Notes: a model not told the origin generated them from the letters alone. A stretch of 64,000 nt of DNA from CBFGTV01 sp965652145 (GCA_965652145.1 CBFGTV010000001.1:62001-126000), one strand, 5' to 3'; shown: positions 1-8,934, numbered from the stretch's first letter. Numbers and translations are program-made.

Positions 1-1355
1 GGGCTCTGAAAAAAAGAGGATATACAATAAAGCCCTTTAAGGTGGGGCCGGACTACATTGACCCCCAGTTCCATTGCAAGGTAACGGGGATACCCTCAAG
101 AAACCTGGACACCCACCTGCTTCAGGAAAGGGTGGTACAGGCCCTTTTCACAAGGCAGGTGCAGGCTGGTGACTTAGCCATTATTGAAGGGGTCATGGGG
201 CTTTATGATGGAGTAGGCACCCAGGGCCATCAGGGCAGTACCGCCCATGTGGCAAAGACCCTGGGGGCTCCTGTGATCCTGGTGATTAATGGCAGCGGAT
301 TATCCAACAGTGCGGCGGCCATGGTAAAGGGATACCAGGATTTCGATCCCGATGTGAAGGTGAAGGGGGTCATTATCAACCATGTTTCGGGTGAAAAGCA
401 TTACTTGCTTCTAAAGAAAATAATAGAAGGTAGCACAGGGGCCAAATGCCTGGGCTATTTAAATAAAAATATGAAAATTGAGCTGAAAAGCAGACATCTA
501 GGCTTGGTACCGACAGAAGAAGCCCTGGCCCTGGATGAAAAGCTGGCACAAATGACCTCAATGGTAGAAGAAACCGTTGATCTGGACGGGGTTCTTCAAC
601 TGGCCAGGGAGGCTGAGGCTTTAGAAAGCCTGGAAGCACCACGCCTCGACAAAACCTATACCGGGTTAAAAATTGCCTATGCCCTTGACAAAGCCTTTCA
701 CTTCTACTATGAAGATAATTTGGATTTGCTTCGGGAAGCAGGGGTTGAATTAATTCCCTTCAGCCCCTTGCTTGATTCTGCCCTGCCCACAGGGATTCAT
801 GGTATCTATTTGGGGGGTGGCTTTCCAGAGGTCTTTGCCTCCGAGCTTAGCCGTAATGGGGCCATAAGAAGGGCCATTAAGGAGAAGGCCCAGGGTGGAA
901 TACCCATATTTGGTGAATGTGGTGGGCTGATGTATCTGACAGAGGCCATCATTGATTTTCATGGTAACAGATATGAAATGGTGGGGGTATTTGATGGTGC
1001 AGCCCGGATGACCAGCAGGTTGCAGCATTTCGGATATAACGAAATTCAATGTAAGGAAGACAGACTATTTAACACCAATGGAATTGGCAGTATTCGAGGT
1101 CACGAATTCCACCGGGCTGTAGTAGAGGGTTGGACAGGAGACTACTGCTATCATGCTAAAAAAATCAGAGATCATGAGGTGGTGGACCAGTGGCAATGCG
1201 GCTACGAAAAATATAGCTGCCTGGCAGGCTTTAGTCATTTCCATTTTTATAGCAATCTCAAATTTCCCAAGGCCTACCTGGAAGCATGTCAAAGGTATTA
1301 CAATAGAAGGGAGGATGAGGAAAATGTACCGAGCTGTGAGAAGAACCGAGTCTAA
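1..1355 (+). CDS. cbiA: Cobyrinate a,c-diamide synthase, 5' end cut by window edge
   Basis: Amidates the a and c side chains of the corrin ring with glutamine and ATP in cobalamin synthesis. The reading frame (from base 3) enters from the left edge: the residues before the internal GTG at 42 read KPFKVGPDYIDP and already belong to the conserved N-terminal domain, so the true start is outside the window. The C-terminal half is a class I glutaminase-like domain with GGGFPE near base 815 and FGECGG near 912, where Cys is the expected nucleophile. About 450 residues are visible against roughly 460 usual for the family, so little is missing. It is the first visible gene of a cobalamin operon; its 3' end overlaps the start of the next gene. 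Family assignment is secure. Confidence 0.96.
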   Translation, partial: ALKKRGYTIKPFKVGPDYIDPQFHCKVTGIPSRNLDTHLLQERVVQALFTRQVQAGDLAIIEGVMGLYDGVGTQGHQGSTAHVAKTLGAPVILVINGSGLSNSAAAMVKGYQDFDPDVKVKGVIINHVSGEKHYLLLKKIIEGSTGAKCLGYLNKNMKIELKSRHLGLVPTEEALALDEKLAQMTSMVEETVDLDGVLQLAREAEALESLEAPRLDKTYTGLKIAYALDKAFHFYYEDNLDLLREAGVELIPFSPLLDSALPTGIHGIYLGGGFPEVFASELSRNGAIRRAIKEKAQGGIPIFGECGGLMYLTEAIIDFHGNRYEMVGVFDGAARMTSRLQHFGYNEIQCKEDRLFNTNGIGSIRGHEFHRAVVEGWTGDYCYHAKKIRDHEVVDQWQCGYEKYSCLAGFSHFHFYSNLKFPKAYLEACQRYYNRREDEENVPSCEKNRV

Positions 1356-1848
1356 AACAAAGAAACTGGTTAAAATGGCCTTATTTATTGCTATTAGCGG
1401 CATTGGTGCATATATAAAAATTCAGGGTAGTATTGCCCTGGATTCCATGGGGGCCTTTTTGGCCGCCCTGCTGATCGATCCCCTGGCAGGGGGAATTGTT
1501 GCTTTAGTGGGACATTTACTCTCAGCCCTGACTTCAGGGTTCCCCCTGACCCTGCCCATGCATCTATTGGTTTCTGTTCTAATGTCCTTAGTAGTATGGG
1601 GCTTTGGTATATTGTATCGAAAAACCCATCCCCTCATGGCAGCCTTTGCAGGAGTATTGTTCAATGGCCCTGGCTCCACTCTGCTGGCGGCCTGGGCAGC
1701 CTCACTGATGGGGCTTCCCCTGGGGGGAAAGGCTTTATTTTTAATGATGTGGCTGCCCTTAACATTGGCATCGGCAGTCAACATTTTTTTAACCCTTGTG
1801 GTCTATAAAGCCCTGGGCCGCACCAGGGGAGGGATACAATGGAAGTAG
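1324..1848 (+). CDS. cblT: ECF transporter S component, probable alpha-ribazole uptake protein (CblT-like)
   Basis: Small integral membrane protein of 174 residues with about five hydrophobic segments and a basic N-terminus (RRTESKTKK), the layout of an ECF-type vitamin S component. ATG 1324 is chosen because GGGAGG at 1308-1313 sits about ten bases before it; the ATG at 1315 is too close to that site. It overlaps the end of cbiA by 32 bases and is overlapped by the next gene, an AIR-synthase-like protein. In Listeria and Geobacillus an S component (CblT) and a kinase (CblS) import and phosphorylate alpha-ribazole for lower-ligand salvage. The pairing here inside a cobalamin operon suggests that role. 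Substrate is inferred from context; another cobamide precursor is possible. No ATPase or EcfT gene is nearby, so it would use a shared module. Confidence 0.72.
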   Translation: MYRAVRRTESKTKKLVKMALFIAISGIGAYIKIQGSIALDSMGAFLAALLIDPLAGGIVALVGHLLSALTSGFPLTLPMHLLVSVLMSLVVWGFGILYRKTHPLMAAFAGVLFNGPGSTLLAAWAASLMGLPLGGKALFLMMWLPLTLASAVNIFLTLVVYKALGRTRGGIQWK

Positions 1849-2579
1849 CAAGAACCAGAGATATAACCTTGATTGACAGAGGTGATTATTACCTGATAAT
1901 TGGCTGTGATTCCTGCGGCGGTGTGGGGAATAAACCCCTGGATTTAGTGAAGGTCAGCCCTGAAACAACAGGCTATTACACAACCCGGGTGGCCATGATG
2001 GAGGTCATGTCGGTTGGGGCAGTCCCCTTTTCCGTTGTGAATACCCTGGCGGTTGAAATGGAGCCCACCGGTAAGGCAATCCTTACAGGAATTAGACAAT
2101 TGCTTCAGGAGTCAGGCTTACCCCTGAATATCATTAATGGCAGCACCGAAGAAAATTTTATGATGCAGCAAACCGCCATGGGGGTAACGATTATTGGTGA
2201 AGTACCCAAGCAGCAGCTAAGGCTTAAACGGGCCCAAAAAGGTGATTACATTATGCTGCTGGGTCTCCCCAGGGTAGGCGGTGAAATTTTACTACCCCAT
2301 GATCCCGTTATTGCCAGCCTGAAAAATTTCACCAGCCTGCTACAAAGTCACCAGATAGGGGATATTATTCCCGTAGGCTCCAAGGGGGTACTATATGAGG
2401 CCTGCCTTTTGGCTGACCTCAATCATTGTCAATTACAGGTTAATAACCCGGAAGCCATTGATTTAAATAAATCTGCCGGGCCTGCAACAGCCGTTGTGTT
2501 CTCTGTTTCCCCAGGGGCCCTGGAAGGGGTCAGGCAGACCCTGGATCAGCCCCTATATCAAATAGGAAGTTTAATATGA
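1839..2579 (+). CDS. cblS: AIR synthase-related protein, probable alpha-ribazole kinase (CblS-like)
   Basis: A 246-residue protein of the PurM/SelD/ThiL-type ATP-binding fold: an N-terminal stretch with GCDSCGGVGNKP and a VAMMEVMSVGAVP segment, then a glycine-rich C-terminal part (PRVGGEILLP). It is too short to be a full AIR synthase and lies among cobalamin genes, so purine synthesis is unlikely. Known alpha-ribazole kinases (CblS) paired with CblT transporters resemble this superfamily, which supports phosphorylation of imported alpha-ribazole to alpha-ribazole phosphate. ATG 1839 follows AGGGGAGGG and overlaps the preceding gene by ten bases. Its stop overlaps the start of pduX (ATGA). 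The fold is clear; the exact substrate is inference from the gene pair. Confidence 0.7.
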   Translation: MEVARTRDITLIDRGDYYLIIGCDSCGGVGNKPLDLVKVSPETTGYYTTRVAMMEVMSVGAVPFSVVNTLAVEMEPTGKAILTGIRQLLQESGLPLNIINGSTEENFMMQQTAMGVTIIGEVPKQQLRLKRAQKGDYIMLLGLPRVGGEILLPHDPVIASLKNFTSLLQSHQIGDIIPVGSKGVLYEACLLADLNHCQLQVNNPEAIDLNKSAGPATAVVFSVSPGALEGVRQTLDQPLYQIGSLI

Positions 2580-3463
2580 AGGGGTCGGCTGAAATTCGTG
2601 CCCGCTGTCCTGCCTCCTGTGGGGAGCTGATTCAAGGCTGGCTTTTGGGGGGAGAAAAGCTCATCTCCTATGGTATTGACTGCTATAGTCAGGTGATCTT
2701 AACCGAGGGCCCTGAAGAAGGGTGCGCCATACCATCAAAGGCCAGGCAGATGCTTCGGCAGGTAATGAAATACTATGGTTTTCCATCCAGGGAAGCAGAA
2801 GGCCTTCATCTGAAAATCCATTCAGAAATCCCCAAAGGGAAGGGTATGGCCAGCAGCACCGCCGATTTGGCGGCAACGGCCCTGGCCGCCGCCACCCTGC
2901 TGGGGAAGAAAATAACAGAGGCTGAAATCGCTGCCCTCTGTGTATCTATTGAGCCCACCGACAGTACGGTATTCTCTCAAATGACCCTCTTTGATCCCCT
3001 CAATGGGGGATTTCGTCAGGCCTATGGGCCCTATCCAAGGGGACGGGTGCTATTACTGGAAGGAAGGGAAGTCATAGATACCATAGAATTTAGAAAAACC
3101 GACCGAAGGGGCCTGCTCATGAAGGAAGCTTCTCATTTGAAGAAGGCCCTTTCCCTGGTGGAAGAGGGGGCACAAGAAAAGAAATTGGAAAAGCTGGCCC
3201 AGGCAGCCACCATTAGTGCCCTGGCCAATCAAAATATTCTTTATAAGCCTCAGCTTGAACAGCTGATTGAAATAAGCCTTAAGCTCGGGGCCCTGGGGGT
3301 GAATGTGGCCCACAGCGGGTCGGTAGTTGGAATTATACATCAGGAGGGGAGCTTTGATCAGGATAAGTTTATTGCTTCCCTGAAAAGGCTGAACTGCTGG
3401 TCTGGCTTTCAGAAATTTCGCTCCCATCAACTGGTGTCCGGGGGAGCAGTGTTAATTGAATAA
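2576..3463 (+). CDS. pduX: L-threonine kinase, GHMP family (PduX)
   Basis: Phosphorylates L-threonine to L-threonine O-3-phosphate, the precursor that CobD decarboxylates to aminopropanol phosphate for the nucleotide loop of cobalamin. The 295-residue protein shows the GHMP kinase phosphate-binding loop PKGKGMASSTAD at about residue 82 and the N-terminal CPASCGELIQG segment typical of PduX and related kinases. A C-terminal AHSGSVVGI stretch fits GHMP motif 3. Start ATG 2576 overlaps the previous stop, indicating translational coupling. Setting: all neighbours are cobamide genes, with cbiC following after about a dozen bases. A CobD partner is not in the window and is presumably upstream. Confidence 0.87.
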   Translation: MKGSAEIRARCPASCGELIQGWLLGGEKLISYGIDCYSQVILTEGPEEGCAIPSKARQMLRQVMKYYGFPSREAEGLHLKIHSEIPKGKGMASSTADLAATALAAATLLGKKITEAEIAALCVSIEPTDSTVFSQMTLFDPLNGGFRQAYGPYPRGRVLLLEGREVIDTIEFRKTDRRGLLMKEASHLKKALSLVEEGAQEKKLEKLAQAATISALANQNILYKPQLEQLIEISLKLGALGVNVAHSGSVVGIIHQEGSFDQDKFIASLKRLNCWSGFQKFRSHQLVSGGAVLIE

Positions 3464-3476
3464 AGGAGGAATGACC

Positions 3477-4097
3477 TTGGATTATATTAAGGAACCTATG
3501 GAAATAGAGCGGCGGAGCTTTGAAATTATTACAGAGGAGCTGGGAGATCGGGTCTTAGATGAAAGAGAAGGGAAAATTATTAAACGAATGATTCATACCA
3601 CTGCTGATTTTCAATTTGCTGACATAACAGTAATTGGCCCCAATGCCATAGATGAAGCCCTGGGGGCCCTAAGGAAGGGCTGTAAAATCTACACCGACAC
3701 CAGAATGGCCCTGTCTGGAATCAACAAAAGAAAGCTGGCCCAATATGGCTGCCAAGTCTATTGCCTGGTAGATGACCCCTTGGTGACACAGCAGGCCAAG
3801 GAGCGAGGTGTAACCCGATCCATTGTGGCCCTGGAGCAGGCCGTTAAGGACCAGGATACAAAAATTTTTGCCCTAGGTAATGCCCCTACAGCACTATTTA
3901 CCCTCTGCCGGATGATTGAGGAGGAAAAAACAAACCCTGCTCTGGTGGTGGGGGTGCCGGTGGGCTTTGTTGGGGCGGCTGAATCAAAGGAAGCATTGCT
4001 GAAGCTAAATATCCCTCAAATCACTGTTCGGGGCCGTAAAGGCGGAAGCACCGTTGCTGCAGCCATTATCAATGCCCTGTTATACATGCTGGAGTAG
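3477..4097 (+). CDS. cbiC: Cobalt-precorrin-8 methylmutase (CbiC/CobH)
   Basis: Moves the methyl group from C11 to C12 of cobalt-precorrin-8 to give cobyrinate. The frame encodes about 206 residues with family hallmarks: IEPM-like start region (IKEPMEIERRSFEII), RMIHTTAD near residue 45 with the conserved His, and VGVPVGFVGAAESKE near the C-terminus. Start choice: AAGGAGG at 3463-3469 lies seven bases before TTG 3477, while the in-frame ATG 3471 is only one base away, so TTG is the more likely initiator; the difference is two residues. It follows pduX by a few bases and precedes cbiD by six. Family assignment is secure. Confidence 0.95.
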   Translation: MDYIKEPMEIERRSFEIITEELGDRVLDEREGKIIKRMIHTTADFQFADITVIGPNAIDEALGALRKGCKIYTDTRMALSGINKRKLAQYGCQVYCLVDDPLVTQQAKERGVTRSIVALEQAVKDQDTKIFALGNAPTALFTLCRMIEEEKTNPALVVGVPVGFVGAAESKEALLKLNIPQITVRGRKGGSTVAAAIINALLYMLE

Positions 4098-4103
4098 CAT
4101 GCT

Positions 4104-5228
4104 ATGGCACTTTCGCGGTATATTTTAAAGGATGGCAAGCGATTACGCTACGGTTACACAACTGGCTCCTGTGCAACGGCAGCCTCAAAGGCGGCTGCCT
4201 GGATGCTGCTTAAAAATCAGCCCCTACATTCGGTTGAAATTGATACCCCCAAGGGCTGGCGTCTTAATTTGTCCATTGAAGATATTGAAATGTCTTCAGG
4301 GTCAGTTTCCTGCTCTGTGGTGAAGGACGGTGGCGATGACCCTGACGTGACCCACGGCCTAAAGATCCATAGCCGGGTTCAATGGCGCAGCGATGGACAA
4401 ATTATCATAGAAGGAGGCCCTGGGGTAGGCCGGGTTACCAGAAGGGGGTTACCCGTAAAGGTGGGTATGGCGGCTATTAATCCCGTTCCCAGGAGGATGA
4501 TTGAAGAGGCGGTAAGGTCTGTCATAGGCCCTGAAGGAGGAGCAGATGTACTGATTTCCGTTCCCTCTGGCGAAGCTGTTGCCCAAAAGACCTTTAATCC
4601 TAGGCTGGGAATCGTGGGGGGCATTTCTATACTGGGGACTTCAGGCATTGTTGAGCCTATGTCGGAGGAGGCCTATAAGGAATCCCTGGCTATTGAGCTG
4701 AACCTGCTGGTGGAGGAGGGGATTAGGTCATTGGTAATGGTACCGGGCAATTATGGAAGAGACCTGGCCCGGGATCAGTTGAAAATTCCTCCCAGCTATA
4801 TCTTTAAATTTAGTAATTTCATCGGCTACATTTTAGATGAAGCCCTTGATAAGAACGTAGAACGGATTCTCCTGGTGGGCCATGTGGGAAAAATCATTAA
4901 GGTGGCAGGGGGCATTTTTCATACCCACAGCAGGGTGGCCGATGGCCGAATGGAAATCCTTACGGCCTACCTGGCCCTGATGGGTGCATCACCCTCAGAA
5001 TTGAAAAAGATCATAACCAGCAATACCACCGAAGAGGCCGTTGACTTGATTTATGACATGGGTTATGAAAAAATATTTGATACCTTGGCCGAGAAAATCA
5101 CAGAAAAGTGCCGCCAGCGGACCCACCATAGAATTCAGCTGGGTACTGTAATATTCTCGATGGAAAGGGGTATTTTAGCCAAATGTTCCCATGCTAAGAA
5201 CCTTTTGGAGGGATTTCAAAATGAATAG
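4104..5228 (+). CDS. cbiD: Cobalt-precorrin-5B C1-methyltransferase (CbiD)
   Basis: Carries out C1 methylation during ring contraction in the oxygen-independent cobalamin pathway; its presence is diagnostic of that route. The 374-residue product begins with the typical LRYGYTTGSCATAASKAA segment and contains KDGGDDPDVTHG near residue 74 and GGISILGTSGIVEPMS near residue 172, all conserved in CbiD. The length is normal. The gene starts six bases after cbiC and its last eight bases overlap cbiE, so the two are probably translationally coupled. No oddity seen. Confidence 0.97.
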   Translation: MALSRYILKDGKRLRYGYTTGSCATAASKAAAWMLLKNQPLHSVEIDTPKGWRLNLSIEDIEMSSGSVSCSVVKDGGDDPDVTHGLKIHSRVQWRSDGQIIIEGGPGVGRVTRRGLPVKVGMAAINPVPRRMIEEAVRSVIGPEGGADVLISVPSGEAVAQKTFNPRLGIVGGISILGTSGIVEPMSEEAYKESLAIELNLLVEEGIRSLVMVPGNYGRDLARDQLKIPPSYIFKFSNFIGYILDEALDKNVERILLVGHVGKIIKVAGGIFHTHSRVADGRMEILTAYLALMGASPSELKKIITSNTTEEAVDLIYDMGYEKIFDTLAEKITEKCRQRTHHRIQLGTVIFSMERGILAKCSHAKNLLEGFQNE

Positions 5229-5838
5229 GCTTTATGTAATTGGAATGGGGCCCGGTAACCCGGCATATATTCTGCCCATTGCCTGCCAAAGGGCCAAGGA
5301 ATGCAGCCTGTTGCTTGGGGGTAGACGCAACCTTGAGGCATTTTCAGATTTTCAGGGGGAACGATATTACCTAAAAAATCTAGCGGATGCAATCAAAGTC
5401 ATTAAGGAAAATTTAGCCCATCGACAGGTGGGGGTGGTGGTTTCAGGCGATACGGGATTCTACAGCCTGTTGGATTATCTGAAAAGACACTTTGAAGACC
5501 GTCAGCTGGAGGTTATTCCTGGTATCAGCTCCTTTCAGTACCTATATGCAAAGCTTAAAAGGCCCTGGCATCAGACTAGGCTGTTAAGCCTTCATGGCAG
5601 GGAAGGAGACTATTTGTCTCTGATAAGGGCAGGTCAGAGCATTACCCTGCTGACCGATTCTAAAAATTCCCCCGATGAAATTGCCAGGGCCCTCATGGGG
5701 GAAGGCTTGAACCAGGTTGAAATGATCGTAGGAGAAAGCCTGTCCTACGAGGATGAACGAATTGTAAAGGGCAGGCCCAATGAAATTGTAGCATACGCTC
5801 CCTATAAAATGGCGGTGGTGGTGATCAATTATGAATAA
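5221..5838 (+). CDS. cbiE: Cobalt-precorrin-7 C5-methyltransferase (CbiE)
   Basis: SAM-dependent tetrapyrrole methylase that methylates C5 of the corrin ring. It has 205 residues starting MNRLYVIGMGPGNP, where GMGPG is the first SAM-binding loop of the family; VVSGDTGFYSL near residue 79 and VIPGISSFQ near residue 100 are the usual second and third motifs. ATG 5221 was chosen because GGAGGG at 5207-5212 is eight bases upstream; a longer reading from 5191 would have no such site. Here cbiE and cbiT are separate overlapping genes, whereas in aerobic-pathway organisms they are fused as CobL. Confidence 0.95.
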   Translation: MNRLYVIGMGPGNPAYILPIACQRAKECSLLLGGRRNLEAFSDFQGERYYLKNLADAIKVIKENLAHRQVGVVVSGDTGFYSLLDYLKRHFEDRQLEVIPGISSFQYLYAKLKRPWHQTRLLSLHGREGDYLSLIRAGQSITLLTDSKNSPDEIARALMGEGLNQVEMIVGESLSYEDERIVKGRPNEIVAYAPYKMAVVVINYE

Positions 5839-6430
5839 ATGGAAATATATTACCCCCGGTATACCTGATGATCTCTTTATTCGAGGAAAAGCACCCATGA
5901 CCAAGGCTGAAATCAGAGCCTTGGTTATGGCTAAGCTTCGCTTAGAAGAAACCAGTGTTATGGTGGACGTGGGGGCCGGCACAGGCTCAGTTGCCATTGA
6001 AGGGGCCCTTTGCCTTAAAAAGGGCAGAGTTTATGGTATTGAATACAGGCAAGAGGCCCTGGAGCTTTTGAAAAGAAATGTAGAAGTCTTTGGGGTTAAT
6101 AACATCGAAATTATGGCGGGTAAGGCCGGAGACCAGCTCAGGCTTATTCCCTTCTATGACAGAATATTTATTGGCGGCAGCGGCGGTGAATTAGAGGCCA
6201 TTATTCAATTGGCGGCAGCGGGGCTGCCGTCCCATGGCAGAATTGTATTAACTGCCGTCACAGTAGAAACCATGTCGGCGGCCATGTTGCTTTTAAAAAA
6301 ATACGAATTTAATGAGCTGGAATTAGTAACGGTGAATGTTGCCAGGGGCAGCGGCAGGGGGAATTACACCCTGATGGAGGCTCAAAACCCCATTACTATC
6401 ATTTCAGCCGCAAGGGGGAAAGGTAAATGA
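5831..6430 (+). CDS. cbiT: Cobalt-precorrin-6B C15-methyltransferase, decarboxylating (CbiT)
   Basis: Methylates C15 and removes the acetate carboxylate at C12 of cobalt-precorrin-6B. The 199-residue protein has a Rossmann-type methyltransferase fold: MVDVGAGTGSVAIEGA near residue 40 is SAM motif I and GIEYRQEALELLKRN near residue 67 provides the acidic ribose-binding residue. The N-terminal PGIPDDLFIRG is typical of CbiT. It overlaps cbiE by eight bases and is overlapped by cbiF through ATGA. Length matches stand-alone CbiT proteins. Confidence 0.94.
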   Translation: MNKWKYITPGIPDDLFIRGKAPMTKAEIRALVMAKLRLEETSVMVDVGAGTGSVAIEGALCLKKGRVYGIEYRQEALELLKRNVEVFGVNNIEIMAGKAGDQLRLIPFYDRIFIGGSGGELEAIIQLAAAGLPSHGRIVLTAVTVETMSAAMLLLKKYEFNELELVTVNVARGSGRGNYTLMEAQNPITIISAARGKGK

Positions 6431-7185
6431 GCAAAGTATATTTTATTGGAGCAGGCCCAGGAGACCCGGAGCTAATTACCATGAAGGGCCATAGGCTGAT
6501 ACAGCAGGCCGACATCATTATTTATGCTGGGTCCCTGGTAAACCCAGAGGTATTGGCCGGTCGAAAGCCCAATGCCAGGGTCTTTAACAGTGCCGGTATG
6601 ACCCTGGAGGAGGTCATTGCCGTAATGGAAGCAGCAGCCCGGGATAATCAAATCGTAGCCAGGGTTCATACCGGAGACCCCAGCATCTACGGGGCGATTC
6701 GTGAACAAATGGATCGGCTAGATCAAATGTCCATAGACTATGAGGTGATTCCAGGGGTTAGCTCCTTTGTGGCATCGGCTGCCGCCTTAAAAAAGGAGCT
6801 AACCTTGCCGGATGTCTCTCAAACCGTTATATTGACCAGGCTTGAGGGGCGAACACCCGTACCCGAGACAGAGGCCCTGGGGGCTCTGGCAGCCCATGGA
6901 GCCACCATGGCAATCTTTCTTTCGGTGCATATGATTGATCAGGTAGTGCAGGAGCTTTTGACGGGGTATTCAGAGGACACCCCTGTGGCAGTGGTTCAAA
7001 GAGCCAGCTGGGAGGACGAAAAAATTGTCATTGGCACCCTGAAAACCATATCAGACCAGGTGCAAAGGGCTGGTATTAAGAAAACAGCCCAAATTTTAGT
7101 GGGTCATTTTTTAGGCGATCAATACAGCCTTTCCAAGCTTTATGACAGTCAGTTTTCCCATGAATACAGGAGCAGCAAAAAATGA
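6427..7185 (+). CDS. cbiF: Cobalt-precorrin-4 C11-methyltransferase (CbiF)
   Basis: SAM-dependent methylase acting at C11 after ring contraction. The 252-residue protein starts MSKVYFIGAGPGDPELIT, with the GAGPGDPELIT loop of the uroporphyrin-III methylase superfamily, then ARVHTGDPSIYGAI near residue 79 and VIPGVSSFVASAAAL near residue 107, characteristic of CobM/CbiF. It overlaps cbiT at the start and cbiG at the end by four bases each. The start ATG 6427 follows a GGGGAAAGG purine run. Assignment to CbiF rather than another ring methylase rests on the GDPSIYGA and long C-terminal segment. Confidence 0.94.
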   Translation: MSKVYFIGAGPGDPELITMKGHRLIQQADIIIYAGSLVNPEVLAGRKPNARVFNSAGMTLEEVIAVMEAAARDNQIVARVHTGDPSIYGAIREQMDRLDQMSIDYEVIPGVSSFVASAAALKKELTLPDVSQTVILTRLEGRTPVPETEALGALAAHGATMAIFLSVHMIDQVVQELLTGYSEDTPVAVVQRASWEDEKIVIGTLKTISDQVQRAGIKKTAQILVGHFLGDQYSLSKLYDSQFSHEYRSSKK

Positions 7186-8189
7186 AGATTGCCATTTTTA
7201 CCCTAACCAAGGGGGGAAGGGAGCAGGCCCAAAGATTAAAGAAGTATCTTCCCCAGGCAGCTGTCTATTCCTTTCCCAAGGCCGGAGAATCCCTGGGGGC
7301 TACAGTTGCCCAATGTTTTCAGGAATACAGACTACTGATTTTTATCATGGCCACAGGAATTGTGGTCCGTACCATTGCCCCCTTGCTGAAGCACAAATCA
7401 ATTGATCCTGCCATTATCGTAATGGATGAAGCCGGTAGAAATATCATCAGCCTGCTTTCAGGCCATATTGGAGGTGCCAATTACTGGGCCCTCAAGCTGG
7501 CGGAGCTGATCAATGCAAACCCGGTCATTACCACCGCTTCAGACATTAAGGGGGTCAAGGCAGTTGATACCTTTGCCATGGAGCATGATCTGGTTTTTGT
7601 CGACTGGAGTCTGGCCAAGGAAATAACTGCCTATCTGGTGAATGGGGGTAAAATTGGCCTTTATTGGGTCAACAGAAGCTTTCAATTTCCCGATCAATAT
7701 GTTGCTCTGAATTCCATTGAAGAATTTGGTCAATATCCCTATGGTTTAATGGTCACCGACCAGGAAAATCTGGCCCTGGAGCGGGGTATATTGCAGTTAT
7801 TTCCCAAAAGTCTGGTGGTGGGGGTAGGCTGTCGAAAAAATACAGTGGCAGACCAGATTTTATATGATATCAAGACTGCCCTTAAGGGCTTGGGGAAATC
7901 CATCTGTTCCATTCAAAAGCTGGTTACCGTAGATGTCAAGCAGCACGAGCCAGGCTTAATCAGGGCGGCGGAGGCGTTAGGCGTTCCCTTGGAAATAATC
8001 TCCCGTGAAGCAATTAGGAAGGTGGAGTACCTGTTTGAGTCTTCGGAATTTGTAAAAAGAACCATCGGGGTGGGCAGCGTCAGCGGCCCCTGTGCCTTTA
8101 TTGGCAGCAACGGTGGAGAAATGCTATTAACTAAGATGAAGGGAAAAGGAACCACCCTGTCGGTGGCAGAAAGAACCTTGGAGGTGTAG
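7182..8189 (+). CDS. cbiG: Cobalt-precorrin-5A hydrolase (CbiG)
   Basis: Opens the delta-lactone of cobalt-precorrin-5A and releases acetaldehyde, a step unique to the anaerobic pathway. The 335-residue protein has the N-terminal domain (FIMATGIVVRTIAPLLK near residue 53; LLSGHIGGANYWA near 91) and a C-terminal CobE/GbiG domain (VVGVGCRKNT near residue 212; GVGSVSGPCAF near 298). It begins inside the end of cbiF and is followed one base later by cbiH. Length is usual for the family and nothing is odd. Confidence 0.94.
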   Translation: MKIAIFTLTKGGREQAQRLKKYLPQAAVYSFPKAGESLGATVAQCFQEYRLLIFIMATGIVVRTIAPLLKHKSIDPAIIVMDEAGRNIISLLSGHIGGANYWALKLAELINANPVITTASDIKGVKAVDTFAMEHDLVFVDWSLAKEITAYLVNGGKIGLYWVNRSFQFPDQYVALNSIEEFGQYPYGLMVTDQENLALERGILQLFPKSLVVGVGCRKNTVADQILYDIKTALKGLGKSICSIQKLVTVDVKQHEPGLIRAAEALGVPLEIISREAIRKVEYLFESSEFVKRTIGVGSVSGPCAFIGSNGGEMLLTKMKGKGTTLSVAERTLEV

Positions 8190-8190
8190 T

Positions 8191-8934
8191 ATGACGAATA
8201 GAATAGGAAAGGTTACTGTGGCTGGAATTGGCCCCGGTAATATAGATTTAATGGCCCCGGCTGTAAAGGAGGCCATCGAGCAGGCAGATATTATGATTGG
8301 CTATAAAACCTATATTGATTTAATTGCCCCTCTAATAAAGGATAAAAGGGTGATTGACAGCGGTATGAGGAAGGAAATCGATCGATGCAGGCAAGCGGTG
8401 ACCTTGGCCCAGGAGGGCCATAGGGTCGTTTTGGTCAGCAGCGGAGACCCTGGAATCTATGGTATGGCGGGAATATTGCTGGAGATTAACAATGAGGTGA
8501 GCCCTGCCGTTGAAGTAGAAATATTACCAGGCATTACAGCAGTCAGTGCCGCCGCTGCATCCCTAGGTGCCCCGCTGATGCATGACTTTGCGGTAATTAG
8601 CCTGAGTGACCTTTTAACAGACTGGAATGTGATTAAAAAGAGAATCGACCTGGCCAGCCAGGCAGATTTTGTCATTACCCTTTATAATCCCAAAAGCAAA
8701 GGCCGCACCAGCCAAATAGAGGAGGCTGTTCAAATTATCTCTCAGTACAGAAGCCCCCAGACCCCTGTTGGAATCGTTAAAAATGCCAAACGGGAAGGAG
8801 AACAGATCACCTTAAGCACCCTGGGAGCCATGCTTGGGGAAGCCATTGACATGACCACCGTGGTGATTATTGGTAACAGCAACACCTATATTCAAAACGG
8901 TGTTATGATTACGCCAAGGGGTTATCAGCTATGA
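8191..8934 (+). CDS. cbiH: Cobalt-factor III/precorrin-3B C17-methyltransferase (CbiH)
   Basis: Methylates C17 and drives ring contraction. The 247-residue tetrapyrrole methylase shows AGIGPGNIDLMAPA near residue 10, VVLVSSGDPGIYGMAG near residue 79 and ILPGITAVSAAAASLGAPLMHDF near 110 (the CbiH/CobJ-specific extension of the third motif). A TLYNPKSKGR segment near residue 163 is also typical. GTG/ATG choice: ATG 8191 follows TTGGAGGTG with suitable spacing. It sits between cbiG and cbiJ in the order found in many Clostridia. Confidence 0.95.
   Translation: MTNRIGKVTVAGIGPGNIDLMAPAVKEAIEQADIMIGYKTYIDLIAPLIKDKRVIDSGMRKEIDRCRQAVTLAQEGHRVVLVSSGDPGIYGMAGILLEINNEVSPAVEVEILPGITAVSAAAASLGAPLMHDFAVISLSDLLTDWNVIKKRIDLASQADFVITLYNPKSKGRTSQIEEAVQIISQYRSPQTPVGIVKNAKREGEQITLSTLGAMLGEAIDMTTVVIIGNSNTYIQNGVMITPRGYQL

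Noticed and set aside
1..1324. Cobalamin riboswitch
   Set aside because: The window opens inside cbiA, so any leader of the operon lies outside it; no B12-box pattern is seen between later genes.
2661..2876. Assorted minus-strand frames across the cobalamin operon
   Set aside because: All lie antisense to well-supported genes with overlapping ends and have no family features.
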